A stretch of DNA of 64,000 nt from Psettodes erumei (GCA_016785225.1 JAFBJZ010000109.1:2480001-2544000), one strand, 5' to 3'; counted from the first letter of the stretch, positions 26,701-41,700 are shown. Numbers and translations: made by a program. Notes: generated from the letters alone by a model not told the origin.

Positions 26701-29700
26701 ATGATGTATATCATCATATTAACAGTAATTATTCCAGCGCAGTGATTACACTAACAGGATAAGATGTGACCTGTAAGTCTTGGGCAGGTGTCTGCTCACG
26801 CTGGACGGTCCCAGCAGTTGGTGCTGTCTCTTTCCGTGCCGGCACGTGGACTTCATCTGACTGCACGTCCGAGTGGAGCATAGCGCCGTGCGACAACGTT
26901 AAAGATTTAAACGCCTTATGTAACCTCACGAGTTCCTCCTCTCTAAACTCTACGTCACAGAGAAGAACAACACCTCTAAAATCACAGCGGCCTTTTGAGT
27001 GGAGCTGTAATCACGAACGTCTTGGTAACTATGAATCGCAACGAGTAAAATCACACCAAAGAAAAACATTGTCAGCTGTCGTATAAGCTATAATGTAGGC
27101 TTTCACAAAAGCAAGTCCAACTGAAATGATCGCGTTGTTAAAAGCATTCCTCTTCAACAATGATCAAAAAATCCCAGCACACAATGCAGCGTGCTGTCCC
27201 TGATTAAAGCAACACAAGGAGCTCTCCCTCTGGGTCTTTATTAACGTGGCACATGGAGGCGGTTTGGGTGAGTTAGGACATGTTATGAATGGCAGCCAGT
27301 CGTCTCCTGTTATTGAGCTGGACACTTGCGCCACAGGAATCTGTACACTTCTAAATCCATAGGTGACAGACACTGAGGAAGAAACACAGAACAGCTTAAA
27401 TGTCAAGATGAGACATCACAATGGAGGACGTACAGTGGAGAGAAAGATTAAGTGATCTCTTGGAGAAATATCTCCATTTATGTGAAAATCTCTCTTAAGA
27501 TATGGTTGGATCTTCATCTTAGTTGTGACTGTGAACAAAGACAATCTGTTTCAAATAATAACAGCAATCATTGTTGTTGTTTTTTCTTGTCCACTTTGGA
27601 TACATATCAAAGATTCACAGTGTCAGAATCAGTTACATCAACAAAAGCCCAGTGGAGTGAGGAGTTGGCAAACCTTGAGTCCAGTAAATGAAACCAGGCT
27701 GGAGGTGGGTCAGAGCTACTTTCACCTATGAACACACTCACAACACACATTAGGAGATTGCTATTCACAACCATGCCTCATAAAAAAAGAGATCTCACAA
27801 GATTTATGATCAAGGTTTGTTGATTTGGAAAGGTCAGGTCAAAGAGTTTAGATGTCCATCAGTCCACATGTACTGTAGATGATTCAATGCTTAGCCTCCT
27901 CCCCTCAGAGATGACTCCAAAAGCACACCACAAAGTGTTCAGTGAGGTGAAGTACAGCCCAACAACTTGGTGTGTTCAATAATGACAACAGATTTTTGTG
28001 TCATCATCTTAAAGCACATTGTGTTATGTCCGTACTTATGAGATGAAAATTAGATTGCGTTTTATTCATTTTAAAGGGTTCACATACCTTTTCTTGCTAC
28101 TGTATACTGTACGTTATCTCTGAGACATATCCAAACAGTCTCATGACTTGTTTCTCATTACAGTATTAATTCAATGTAAGGTTTGTTACTGGCAGTTTAA
28201 ATTACTGTTGGATTTCTTATAGTTCAGTGTGAATTTAATAATCTCCAGTTCATAAGCCCTCTGCCCTGAGAGAACATACCTGTGTTGCTGCATTATCTCC
28301 ACCGCTGCCTTGGATTTCACTTTTATGTCTGGCCACTAATCATTGGAATCCCATCATAATCTGTAAACTAGCGATGAGTGGTAATAGAAAAGAGGATGAA
28401 ACGCTCGTGAGGGGCAAGGGCCCAGAAATGCAGAGCAAATTCTGAAACGTAATCAGAAATCTGGCTTCTTAATCACATCTTTTGAGCCTCATGGAAAATT
28501 CACCAAAATATTGCAGCGTGACTAAGCTTCCTGCTTCCAACCCAGTAATTGAATGCACATAAACAGAGCTCGTCGTACCTGGAGATGTTGACAATAAATG
28601 AATAACGCTCAAATGAGGCGACATGTTTTGTTGCCCTGTTGTGCTTTGTCCTGACGTTGCGATCCTGTCCTTTAATGTCCATCATTATAGTGCTGTGCAC
28701 ATACATACGTACATACTAGAGGGAAATTGGATTTAGTCCATACTGCACTCAGCCCAGCCTCTCCTTGACTTAAAGGGAAGAAAACAGGATGTGATGTCTG
28801 TCCCCGAGTTCTGAAGCTTTCAGCAGGGACGAGAGGCACGCAGAGTGCTGTGTCATGTTGCCTCGCCGTCGAGGACGGTGAGTCAGCAGAGAGGATGTTG
28901 GCTGCGACTCTCCGTCCTAATGTTTTGCTCCCTCATAGCTACTGATGCAGAGGCATTCTCTGCCTGACATATATTCAGACGTGGAAAAAGAGCAACTAAA
29001 CCACACCCTAAGTCAGTATTGTATTGTTTTGTCCAAAATTCAAAGGGAATCAATTTACTGATATGAAACCGAGCAAACTGTCGTATCTGAGAAGCTGGAA
29101 CCAGGGCATGTTTGGCATCCTTGTGTGATAAGTGACTTCAGTGATTAACATATTATCAGAATACACTAAGCCCAGGTTATGCATATTCACAATGATCATA
29201 ATCATCAGTTTATAACAATGGGTTGTTTATTTCAGACAGGCTTCTCATTTTTGACGGCTGAAATAACAGTCTCCGCTGGCAGATGTTGTTAGCTGGTGCT
29301 GGCTAGCTAACATGAATTCTGTAAATTGGTTGAAAGCTCAAAGGCAGACTGTTTTAATGTTTTGGTGATTCTGGGCCGAGGCTAAAGCTAACTGGTCGGA
29401 GCGCAAAATGTCAGCATCGTCGGTTGAGACGAGAACAGAAAAGCACCGTTGTTGTATTGCAGGGTAGCGCTAGGTCGAGCTGCTATTAGAGTACAGACAT
29501 GCATTGCTGTTTTGCTTTGTTGTTAGTGTTTTCAAATGACACTTATCTTAATCTTGGCCAGGCCATCATGGATAAACCTCCCCGCATCCAACACAGCAGG
29601 GAATGGTGGTTTAAGCAATGTGGTTAGCTCATATTATGCTAACTTTGGGCCTCGGGAGGATCACTAGGTTGCTACAAGTAACAGGTTAGCCTGGCATGCT

Positions 29701-32700
29701 AGTGTTAGCGGCTAACATTAGAGCAGATAAACACTTTTAAATCAGTTTCTCACACATTTGCTCTTGTGTCTTCTATCACACCCTTTCAGTGCCAAGTGCT
29801 GCACTTACCACAGCTCCAGGCATACAAAATTGGATTGTATTCAATGAGTCATGATGGAGTCTTAATTTCAAATAGTCCACCAGTGAATTAGTAAAACGTG
29901 TTCACTTCATTGGTAGAAAGTAGGACAGCTCGGGAGCTAAATACGCTCGATGATGTATAGATAAATTAGCATGCAGTCATTAGCATAATCAGCCGCTGTG
30001 AATCAGATGCTGCCTTGCAGATATGGAAAACAAGCGAGGGCGCAGACACTCAATGTAATTAGTCTGCCTGATTAAAACTCTTTATCTAAACAGTTGCAAC
30101 TGCGTGCCCTTTAGCTGAACTGCGAATATGAAACAGATTATGTTGCCTGAGCCTCTGTCTGCACATGTGGCATGCTCAGTTACAGTACAGTTCTTTCACA
30201 TGAATAATGGGTTGAAATAATAAAACATTTCAAAGATATTTTTTAAAAAAAGAACAAATCTGGAATAGAGTAGCATGAAAAAATGTCTTGCATGTTGCAC
30301 TGGGATTTGGATAATTTCAGTCTATTAGTCAAGAGTCAATAGGATGAATGTGGTAGACAGCAGTACACAGAGTGTGTCCAGTGTTGACTGGCTGATTGGA
30401 TTAACTGTAGCACTTTGGATCTGTTCCACCGGAGTTAGAGAGATATAAGATACCGGCTCTGGGCCAACCATCTGCACCACTGCTAAATGGATAGACGGAG
30501 AGGATGTGATTGATTCCTTCTGGCCTCCCCATTTGCTTTGCTTCAATCCCCCTCATTAATAAAATCACAGAGGGGAAAAAAAAATCTGAAAGCCATATAC
30601 ACCATCTATCAGGAAGTCAACCATGTCTAGCCAGCCTTCTTTTCTTTAACTGATTAATTCTGGTACAATATGCCCGATGCTACCACAGTGATGAATTGAT
30701 TATTGAATTCATATGAAATTTGGTGGCTGCTCTCCAGCCATTTGTCAGTCACGTGTCATAGCATGGCTCCATAATGATTCTTGGCAGGTAAGTATCATTT
30801 TTCCACAGGGAAAAGCACCAGATCTAATGGCTGGCTACATTAAGCTACACAGGATCTAACATTTTAAGTGCTGGATCAATAGCAATGAATTATCTGAGCA
30901 AAAATGTAGCAACCAAAAACCACTGTTATTTCTTTTCTCTGGGGATTATACTATATTCTTGGAACCTGCTACTTTGTGTCTGCCGATTCTGTAAAGATTT
31001 TAATTTCTGTCTTTTATTTCTTTGGCTAAATATCCATTTCAATTATTTGTCATCATCTTATTATGTATCCAGTGTAACAGCGATATGCAAGTTTTGGATG
31101 TTACTCAGCAGGCATTCAAGAACAGGATAATATTTTAAATCAGGTTTTTTGCCACATATACAAGAATGTATTTTCCTTTAGGCACTTCATAAGTCATGTT
31201 CAAATAATATAGCAATACACACTGATCACGGCAATCACTACTGTTAGAGCCCAAAAACTGGGACTTGAGCTCTGTCAAAATGGGCATAGAATGTTCATTC
31301 TTATCAGTGATCCTCCAAAACCAATCTTTTTCAGGACAATCAAGATATTATTTTGCTTCTAGGTATAGTACAGTGTTGTTACAGTCATATTTACGCTCAT
31401 GAAGTTGTCATGTTTAGACTCATGGTGCAGATTATCCGTTCAGGATGCTGGTGGAGGTGGAGAGCTGACCACTCGCATAGCTGATCTGCGTCATCCGGAC
31501 TGTGTGGGAGTGGTTTGATCAGATTTGAGTGACAGTGTGAGCAACATAAACAACCCTACAACAGTCATCATATTCGAATTCAAATGAAATTTGAATACAT
31601 GACATATATTGTCCAACCCCTTGTGAGCTGGTGATCGTGAAAAAACTGTTTTTCGCTGCATTTAAATGCAAACAGACATGATTTTATTAGACTTAACGAA
31701 TGGGTCTGTTGGTTTGGCATCTGTTGTGAGGCTGCACAGATGTCAGCAAAACATGTTCGAAGCTCTCAGATGACAGTCCTTCAACTGGAGGGGCTGACTT
31801 CTCCTTCACTTTCACATCATTCTGGAGGATATCTCTGGGCTCGGTGGTATGGGAAGAGACAATGCTGGCCGCAGCAACAGCTCTGTAATTACACCTGAAC
31901 CTGATGCCACAGCTGACCCCCGGTCACCCCCATACACACTAATGAGCTCCCCGGGCAGCGGTGACAGCCATTACAGAAACCATAACCACCACCAAGCCTG
32001 TTCGCCTTATCGAGTGTGTGAATACGAGAAGACGAGGCCTCCCGTCCATCATTTACCACATTCTGTCCTTTCTCTTCTCTTGCAGTTGGAAAGACGTCTC
32101 TGATCACACGCTTCATGTACGACAGCTTCGACAACACGTATCAGGTGGGTGCTGCTGCGGAATATTTTGTCTCTATCGATCAGTCATGCCATACTGTGTG
32201 TCTTTCATTTGGCTGTAAGGCGTAAAGCTGTGCATGCATTAAAGAAGTAAACTCCACCTGCAGGAACAAAGTCCAAGTAAAATTAGGATTTTAGCATGAT
32301 GGTGAAGGAAATTAATTCACCGACAATGGCTTTTGTGTGCATGTGTGTGCGTAAGACAAGGAAGTTAAAGCCAGCGCCGTTGTTAAAACCGACAAGTTTG
32401 AACTGAACCACATCAGAGCACCGTGGGCCCTCAGGCGCTCACTGTTTCTAACCATGTTCTCCAAAGCCGCCGAATCTCACGCATCGTCCTAAAAACAGAA
32501 TATTGCTTACGCAGCTGCTGCACTCCTTCGCAGACATCTGCAGACAAGTGCAGGCCCCTTTAATAAACCCCACGCTATTATTGCTTGATAAGCAAAAAGT
32601 GTCTACTTCTGTAGTAATAAAAAAGGAATTAAAAGTAAATCTCGCTAAGCTATTCCGCCCTCCCTCTCACATTGTGCAGAGTGTGTATATGTGTGCCGTT

Positions 32701-35700
32701 CACCTCGCCCAAGCTTTGTGTTGAGGGAGCGTATATGTGGGGTGTTATGAGCCTGTACATTTTGTGAAAAACCATAAGCTGATTAGCCTCAGAAACACTG
32801 TAATACCATCAGGATTTAATAAGACTGAAGGTGGAGAAACCCTAAGAGCTCACTTTTGTTTTTGCTCAACTTCAAGTAAGAAACACTACTTCATTGACTT
32901 CATCTGCCACTGTCATCTATCTGAACATCACTGATTCACTGATTATGTATATATATATATATATATATAATGTTTTCCAGAAATGAGTCTGCAGCTAAAG
33001 AATATTTTCAAGGTGACTTCTTCAAATATTTTGTTTTGATCAACCAACAGTCTAAAAACAAAGATATTGAGTTTACTGTAATATAAGAGAAGGTCACTCA
33101 GCAAAACCTTAACAACCTCAAGGCTGAAACTGCCAAATGTTTGGCATTTCACGTGTGTTTGAAGTTTTGGGTATTGTTTGTCTCAGGAGGTTTGGGAAGT
33201 GGCTGTGTATGATGGACTTGTGGTTATTGAGTGATGCAGATAATGTATACACTATCAATCAATCTTCTAACTTCCTGCCAGAATAATAAGCATATCTCCA
33301 TAAATGTCAGACCTCTGAGAGAGGCTGGACATGGACAAAAGCATTGTTCATCTTGAAATTAGGTTGGGTTTTTTTTATTTATTTAAATAATCATATCACC
33401 GGTGTTGCAACAAAGACCTGTTTTCTTTGGCTGTACTCGATCCTGCTAACCCTGCAAAGGAAAAAGCAAGTCTCCTGTGTTCACAGGCACTGTGCTGTGT
33501 TGTAATGAGATGGCTCATTGTGTGTGGATTCAATAGTCTGTGTTGGCGCTGCGATGCTGCGTCGTCTTTCTACATTCAGAAGCCCTGACTACAGACTACA
33601 GAGGCAGACGTCTCGCACTGACTGGTAGGACTCATCGTGTCTTGTGTCTCGTCGCTGAATTTCTGCCTAGATCTATTTTTTTACGTGCAGATCGCTGTGT
33701 AACAAGCCTATATTGTATACAGCTGGCTGTGAACTCAGTGACAGGGAAGCAGAGTTACAGCTGCTGACAGCTGTTTACACGACCAGCATCTCCATGGTGG
33801 GAAGAGAAGATGAGTCCATTTATTGGTTTGTGTTAAAGTGTAGAGTTTTGGCTTAGTGATAAGCAGATTGATGGAGTGGAGAGATGACTCCATACTGTTC
33901 CTATTTTAAGGTTCAATGTGACTATCACTATTGATGAGATCTGCCATGGATAGACAGCAATAAATCTTAATACTAATCCTAATCCATAACAAGTGATTTG
34001 GCATACGTTTAATGGTGACAGTGTGCCACAGTGTAACAAATATAACTCACGGGTGGACTTGTGTTGAGTTTTGGCCACGATGTCAGACTCATGTCAAACT
34101 CCTGTATTATGCAATATGCCATGACTGCAGTGAGATTAATATCATTTATAAATAAGGCCCACAATGCATAGACAGTAAATGTGACACGATCATTTACTGC
34201 ATCATTTCAGAGAGTAGCCCCCTGCTAAGCGCCATCACCCGCACTGAATGTGGGCGCCCGTCGTCGCCTGCGGTCTGTCTCGCTACCAAGGCCGCCGCTG
34301 TAAGTCCGGCGTTGAAATCCAGCGGCAGTCAAAGTCAGTCGCTAAGTGCAGCCGCACCGAGGAGCACGGCAGGAGAACGTGTTTCTCCAGACGAACGCAG
34401 CGGCCTCGGGCCGGCCTGAAGAGGCCGAGAGCTCGGCAGACGCGTGTCAGACAGACAGCATCTCCACATTAAGCAATGCTTCCGCATGCTTTTTAACGCC
34501 GGCTTCTGCCCCATGCTATCGTAATGGCCTGAGCCGCGAACGGCAGCCAGAGAGTTATATGAAAATCACATGGCTCTTTTATTTGTGTGTAAAACTAAGC
34601 CGCCGCTGCCGCCACTTAAATCCACCCTTTAACCCTGAGTCCACACAACAGCTTCTTTTTTTTCAGATAGTGGATTAATGACTTTTTTATGGGTGCCGTA
34701 ACCTCTGCTGTGTAGCCACAGATCAAAGCCAAAGCTCAGTGTGTGTTTTATCCCGTGCGTGCGTTTGCATGCTGTCCCCGGCTTCCCCGCGTCTTAATGT
34801 CACTTCCTTTCCTCCGCGGCTCAGTAACAGGTAGGGCGGGAAATGACTCTGTAGTCCTTTTTGTAGCTCAGCTCCCAAGACCTTGGAGCATTAATTAAAA
34901 TGTTGCATGCATTCGCTCAGTTGGAGTGTTTATGCCGCTGCTCGGAGGGGAGGCTGGATGTGCCCAGCGAGGGCGGAAAGATGCGAGCCTGCGGGAAGAT
35001 TTATGAAGTCGCTGGAGCTTACACGTCGCCACAGGTTTCTGTTTACATGTAAGCTGAGCTCTTAAATTGGAGCTGATCAGGACTTTCGAAGGGAGGGTGG
35101 AGGGTATATTTAGGGAACCAGGGCCATCGGGAAGACGGATCTCAGCACGGCAGCGGCTGCAGTCAGCAGGAGGACTCGGGCGAGGAGCAGCAGACTTCCG
35201 TCAAGCAGCCACCCAGCGGAAAGAGACGCAGGCAGGCAGGCGTCCTCCGCTGCCTGGCAGCACATGCTTTTAGAGCTAAGAGGCCTCCAGAGGCCTCCAG
35301 AGGCACGACTGCTCAGCGGTGTCAGCGGTGGTGGAGCTGTCAGTCAGGCCCAGCCACCAGGCTGCGGCACCATCTGGCTGCTCGGCCCCAAACTCACGGA
35401 TATTTGGTGGAGCTGCTGGTCGGCAATCATTTTGATAATCAACTGGATGCAGCTTTTCAGGATTTGCCTCTTCTTTTCTCTTATTTGATCGTTAATTGAA
35501 TATCTTTTTGACAAAACGAGACATTTCAAGATGCAACCTTTTTAACATTATTTTTCATAAAAAAAATTTTACTTAAAAAAAATCTCATTTTTTATAGGCT
35601 AAATGACTTATCATCAACACTTAATTCAAAATCAGTAATGAAATAATCATTAGCTGCAGCTCTAATCTTCCGTGGCCACTTCCAGCCACATTCAGTTTGC

Positions 35701-38700
35701 TGGTCTTGCAAGATCGGTTTAATCGTGAATTAATGTCGCACTGGGGGTAAAAATCTACCCATACTGCTTTGTGACACGAGTAATGTGAGTTAAATGGACT
35801 AATTATGAATGCGCTGGCACTACCCATTACAGTGGTTACAAATCCAGCATGCTCTAACTGCCTGCTGTCTGCCGAGGAAGGAGGCGCGATCATATACTGA
35901 TCTGTCTCCTCTCGTGCTGGCAGTACACTTCACATTAATCAGATTTGGTGTGTTCGCAAACTGCTGTTAAACGCGGCACTGTGAGAAAATGCCGGTACGC
36001 TTGCGCCTCAAGGTCTGTTGGTTTAACTGTGCCCCTGCCAGACGGAGGACCTTGAGAGTCCTGATGGGAGCAGCTCGGCACTGGAAGAAATACTCTGATT
36101 CTCTGCTTACGTAAAAGCAGAAATACCACAGTGGAAAAATAGTCACAGATACTACGAGATAAAATCCCATGCTCGTTAATTAAGTTATATGCAGCGATTA
36201 AAGCCAAATGGGGCATCTGGTCACAAGACCACCGTCGTGTTTGTGCAGACACTCCGGATATGATTTTAATTTGAATTATACTGCAGGCCTTATGCTCCAT
36301 GACCCGGTGGGAGCATCTCTGAAATAGCAAAAGGGATAAACCGTAGGCTGGTGCATCATCAATGAAAGCTCTCCTGCCTGGGCTGAAGTGACTGAAGTGC
36401 CGCTGTGCAACAGGTCTCCCAAAACTTGAAGGCCGGCGATGGGAGGGACGTCTTCACGGCGCACAGTGCATCGCAGACATAGCTGCAGACAGATTGGAGC
36501 AGCTGGTAGCCGTGTACCACTTGTGTCAGATGAAAGGTAGAATTGAGTGATCAGGCACTTTTTCTCAAAGATTTCCTCTTCATCTAAGATCGGCGTGATT
36601 TTGCCTCATTAGTGCATAGTTTGGACAAGCACATCAGCCAAATGTTCACTGTAATGTAGCTGAAAGCGGTTGCTCGTTGCGATGGACCCAGAGGGAATCG
36701 CCCAACTGTGCACGTATACTCTGCTTTAAATAAATCATTCCACTGCTTCCCTTGTGAATTCACTGGATTGCAGTTAGCGCTGTCGCCTCACAGCGAGAAG
36801 GTTCTCGCTTCGAATCTCGGTTCGGGTGGGGCCTTCCTGTGTGGAGTTTGCATGTTCTCGACTGTGAGTAGTGGTTTATCTCTACGTTTCAACCCTGCGA
36901 TGGACCGGCGACCTGTATTGAAAACGAATGGTTGGATGTTGATAATAAGATGATTAATCTTCTGTGGCCAAATCAGGAGTTTTGACTCAACACATCTGTT
37001 GACCCTGTGGTGTTGTGGCTCACAACACAAGAATGCTCCCAAATACCTTTATGCAGTTTTATATTCGACATCTCTAATTGTCTTAAGAACATATTCTGTC
37101 ATTATTGTATTTATGTACTGTACATGTCTGTGGTAGCTGAGGACAATCCAGGTTTTCCCATGCAAATGAACAAAGAAATAATAGTTTGCAAATTCAGGTG
37201 GTTAGTTAGCAAAATTAGCTTTGGTCAGCTGATATCATTCCCTCATTACGTCAACTCAGGCATCGTGTTTAAGAATTAAAGTCAAAATTAACTCATTTAA
37301 TGATGATTTTTATATGTGGAAAAAAGTATCTTAACACAGTTATATTCAAGTTAAAAATACCTGTAAAATTCCTCAGATCATTTCTGTTTTTCCCTACTCC
37401 CAGGCAGAATGGGCATGGTCTGTCATCTACCGATGTGTGCTGGTTAAAAATTAAAATAAGATATTAATAATTTCTGGCCATCTAATGCGCACGTACAGCT
37501 GTCTGTGTCGGTGGCCAGAGACAGTCTACAGCGCCTCTGCCTGTCACCTCCCAAGACACACACCCCCCCGCAACAACTCTACAATTTTCGTGGAGGTCGA
37601 CCGATGACTTGTTTGGCCGATGAGAAAAATGAATTGGTGGGAATTGGTGGAACTTTGGCCGATGGCTGCACTCCCTCACACGTCACCGTTTTAACTGGAG
37701 GCTCCATTCACAGAGTCACAGAGATGTCAGCGTGTACCTGAGATAATTTACATTGAAAGGAAAGTTAACTTAATGTGAGACAGCTCTGTTCGTGAATTGT
37801 GAGCGTGATAGGGTTGTTGGTTATAGTTGAAAGGCCTCATTAATGCATTAGTCTGAAGATAACAGCTGCACTGCCGGCGGCCGTTGATTGGTAAGTGCAA
37901 ACCTATCACAACTATGGGCCAGTGTCATATCTGATCGTCCGAAGGGCATTTTTCCAAAATATCTGTGTGCATGTGATTAACTCCTGATAATAATCTAAAC
38001 AGCTGTGCAACTGTGACAGTCAGCTGCCGTAGATGCGTGACAGACGGCGGTTAGCAAATGCGCGCTTGACTTCTGCTGTCCCGGGGTGAAGGCTGGAACC
38101 GCTGACGTTGGAAGGCAGAGCAGCACATTCAGCGTCTTCCAACGATGCAGCCAGCTCACACTTGAGGATGTGGCGAAATTGATTGGTTAATGGTTAAAGT
38201 CAGAGTGACAAATGACTGGTTTCCAATGAAAAGAGAAGCCTGCCAGGCGACAGCAGCGGCGAAGCACGTCGTCCACGATAACACACGCAGCGACATCAAT
38301 CATTCATGTGTGTGATGCATAATGTAAATAATGAATGATGATTTAAATAAGCTCTGTTTCTTCCTTTATATATCTCGGGGTGAAACTACTGACTTTGTAA
38401 TGTTTAAAACATTGAGTTTGACGTCCAGTTCCAGATCCAGTTATTTCATTATGACTCAGATGCTCTCCAGTCTCTAATAAAGTCAGAGGTAGTTTAAGAT
38501 TCCACTCTGTCAGCCTCTAACTGCCGGACTAAATACTTTAATGGCATATTTGGCCAGAATATATGGGGGATTGATTTTGGAAGTTTGCGTAGTCTGTCTT
38601 GGTCCAAACCAAAAAAGTATATTTTTATTGCATTAACTATAATCTTATAACCAGCGCTTTATACTTACTTATATATACTTATATAATTCTTGGAGCAGGT

Positions 38701-41700
38701 TTATTTTCAGCCTGTCTGACTGAGTGTAAAAGAAGAGTATAAGTGACGTCCTGTCTTCATGCCAGGCTCTCTGAGTTCGTCCACTGTGGTGGCTGGCATC
38801 GCCAAGGAAACGAGTGCGTGATCGAGCTGCTGATGCCAGGCTCTGTCAGGCGGGGGTGGGGGGGGGGGGCACCCTGCTGCGCTGCCGAACACAGACAAAC
38901 GCAACACAAATGCACCATCCTGCTACATCAAAGACGCTTACATACGTATAAACTGTGTCTCGGCACAAGTAATACACAGAAATGAGAATGAGTAAGAAGC
39001 TGTCAGCTATCTACAGTGTGGGCTGCAGCTGGTTTCACCCGGGGTCACCTGGGCTGTAACCGCACAGCCCTTTACACCCTCACCCCCTCACGCCCACGCC
39101 GAGACGCCAAACATCTGGACGCACCACCTAAAAAGGTCCCGATCCGCATCTGCCGCTGCCAGCTGTCGCTGCAAGTCTCTCATTTAAAAACCTTTCTGAT
39201 TACTGCAGTCCATGTTTTGTTTCAAATTCTATTTAAAGTGGAAAGTATTTAGTGAAGAGTATTTACAGCAGCCCATGCCTGCAAAACACTAAAAAAGGAG
39301 TTCCTGTTAATACTGTAGATCTGGCATCAATATCTAGTAAAAAAAAAAAGAAGTTTGACATCAATTTTTAGTTTTTGATTGGTCCGAGCCAGAACACCTG
39401 ATGATATGATGGCGGGCGACGAAGCAGAAAGCTGTGGGCTTGGCTGCGTGGAGTAAACACGGTGCCATCTGCCTCGTGACACAATGAGGGAGTGATGAGT
39501 TTCCTGTTTTAGATGGATCCTGTGGAACGGCCTGAGCCGGGATTTTAATCAGCCCGTTTAAGTGTCGAAAACATACAAAATATGCAAATTACATGTTGAA
39601 AGGATATAGTTGTTGTTGTAATTACAGCTGTGGCAGTGTAACTGTGGTTAATCCAAAGACTGTAAAATAAGCAGCTGAATCAACAATCTACAACAAGCTT
39701 CACAAAGGTGTTGCATTGGCTCCCACTGTATTGCATCATTAAAAGACGTGTATCACATTGTACGGTGATGTGATCAGGACTGCGCTGAACCAGGGAGCTT
39801 TTATGAATCTGTCCTCTTCATCCACATCTCAGCCCCCCAGTAAATACTCTGTCTGCATGGTTTGCTTTTCGTGCTGTTTATAGGAATGCTAATCCATGGG
39901 TGTCTTCTTTCCCTCCACTAGGCCACAATTGGAATTGACTTCCTCTCGAAAACCATGTACTTGGAAGATCGAACGGTGAGCAGCTCTGTAATGTTATGTG
40001 TCACCGTACTGATGAACAGCATGTGATAGCAGCATGTAGATGAATACAGTCCAACCTGCGTGCACGTCTGTTTATCTAGGAGTGCGACCTTGGAGGTGTC
40101 TTCATGAGGTGTTCACTCATACAAATGATGGCTGTTTGTGACTCCTGTGTGTGTGTGTGTTGCGTCGTGTCGGCCTGTGCGTCTGGAGGGAGCCGACTGC
40201 TTCCGGGCTCTCTGACTCTCTGAATAATCTCAGCCTCCTCAGCTGTCTCTCTCTGAACCCCAGGTGAGGTTGCAGCTCTGGGACACAGCGGGACAGGAGC
40301 GCTTCAGGAGCCTGATTCCCAGCTACATCCGGGACTCCACCGTGGCTGTGGTGGTCTACGACATTACAAGTCAGTGTCCCTCAAGAAACCTGCTGAATTG
40401 ACCCACTTAGTGTCTGCTATACCTGCAAATATCCCTTTTCTTTTACACAGAGAGATCGAGGATGAGATTGCACAAATATCAAATATTATTTCAGTATTGC
40501 CTAAACTGGATCCACTGAGTGGTCGGATGAGAAAAAGCACATTATCGTCCCACCTTCTCAAGTTCTGCTATGAACCAGTAACCATGACTGAAGGAAAATA
40601 TAGATAACGAAATTGTGTTAGTTGAATCTAATTTGAAATGTCTCTCTCTGAGGAGAAGAACCACTCTGGTGGGTCTCTTTTAAGAAAAACCAGGAGATTT
40701 GAAGGGTCACTTCTCTGAACCTTCCTCTTCAAAGCGCCAATTTCAGCCTCTATTTGCCGTAGTTTCCCTGTGGTCTGAAATTGGATGGCTCGTTGCACTG
40801 CTCCCCTCTCATAGGGGACAGGTTTTTTTGCAGTTTGTCCTGAATAAATCACCTGGCTGTCATATTGTGATTTAGCAGAGCATACATGACATAATTTGTC
40901 CGTGGCTTCTCCCTAATAGTTTAAAGGAGCAAAGACTGAATCACTTCTCTATTCACTATTCCTGTTTTAATTGGAGAAACATGGCTTACTGTGCATCATA
41001 ACCATTTTCTCCTTTCACCTTGAAACCAGGGGTCTGTCTCATCAAATTCCCAGTCCAAAAATACAATACGACCCTTATTCTGCATACTCAATGACTATAG
41101 CAAGGTCGCAGGGTTTTATTAAGAAACTTTAAAATGCTACTGTGCAGGTCATGAACAGTGTAACATGGATTCATGTACAGTTTCAGTGCCGAATGTGTCA
41201 TACAGTATTTTCTTCCCATGAGCTCTTGATATGCCAGATGCCACAGGGGATTCTTCTTCACCTCGCATCAAATAGCAGCACCATGCACGCAAAGCATTCA
41301 GTTCATTTTTCTATCAGCAGATTTCACAGCAGTTTGCAGAGCTCGTCGCCTTTCGAAAAACCGAGATGAAATGTTAATGGCTTTGTTTAGAGCTCTGACA
41401 GCAGGGAGAGGTGTCAGCACATTAAATGTCAGCGCAGCTGCGCCGGCAAGGCGTCTCATAATTCGACTCCGCTTTGCTCCCCCCCCCCCACCCCGACCCG
41501 ACAGACGTGAACTCATTCCAGCAGACGTCGAAATGGATCGACGACGTGAGGACGGAGAGGGGGAGCGACGTCATCATCATGCTCGTGGGCAATAAGACAG
41601 ACCTGGCAGATAAGAGGTGCGTGGTTCCTGCTCGACCTGCCGCCCGGCCTCGGTGCGTCTGGAGGGAGGAGGAGATGGTTTGATAAGCTGCAGCTCGCTA

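Larger units (their letters stand above)
17040..32085 (+). other. rab6b: rab6b intron 1 (15 kb)
   Basis: Donor GTAAGA inside the P-loop coding sequence (Gly in exon 1, Val-Gly-Lys-Thr in exon 2); acceptor CTTGCAG. It contains a GT/poly-G tract (17275-17309), CpG-rich stretches at about 19900-21300 and 25280-25560, CT and GT microsatellites (23547-23742), a TA-flanked inverted-repeat element (27433-28102) and a fragment of a dispersed repeat (about 29020-29165). Many open frames occur, up to 184 codons (20073-20627, minus strand); none resembles a protein family or shows splice logic, and they fall where high GC content lengthens frames. A long first intron is a typical place for enhancers. 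Confidence 0.85.
32145..39921 (+). other. rab6b: rab6b intron 2 (7.8 kb)
   Basis: Donor GTGGGT, acceptor CCACTAG. It holds a (TA)n tract at 32948-32970, a repeat fragment at about 32985-33090, an inverted-repeat element at 35415-35664 and a SINE-like copy at 36771-36940. The open frames inside show no family resemblance. Confidence 0.85.

Noticed and set aside
34248..34678. Overlapping GC-rich frames that look exon-like
   Set aside because: No splice-compatible neighbours and no similarity to any family; composition alone explains the open frames.
40370..41504. Possible duplicated alternative exon as in RAB6A/RAB6A'
   Set aside because: No second copy of the LQLWDTAGQERF-coding exon is present in the flanking introns.
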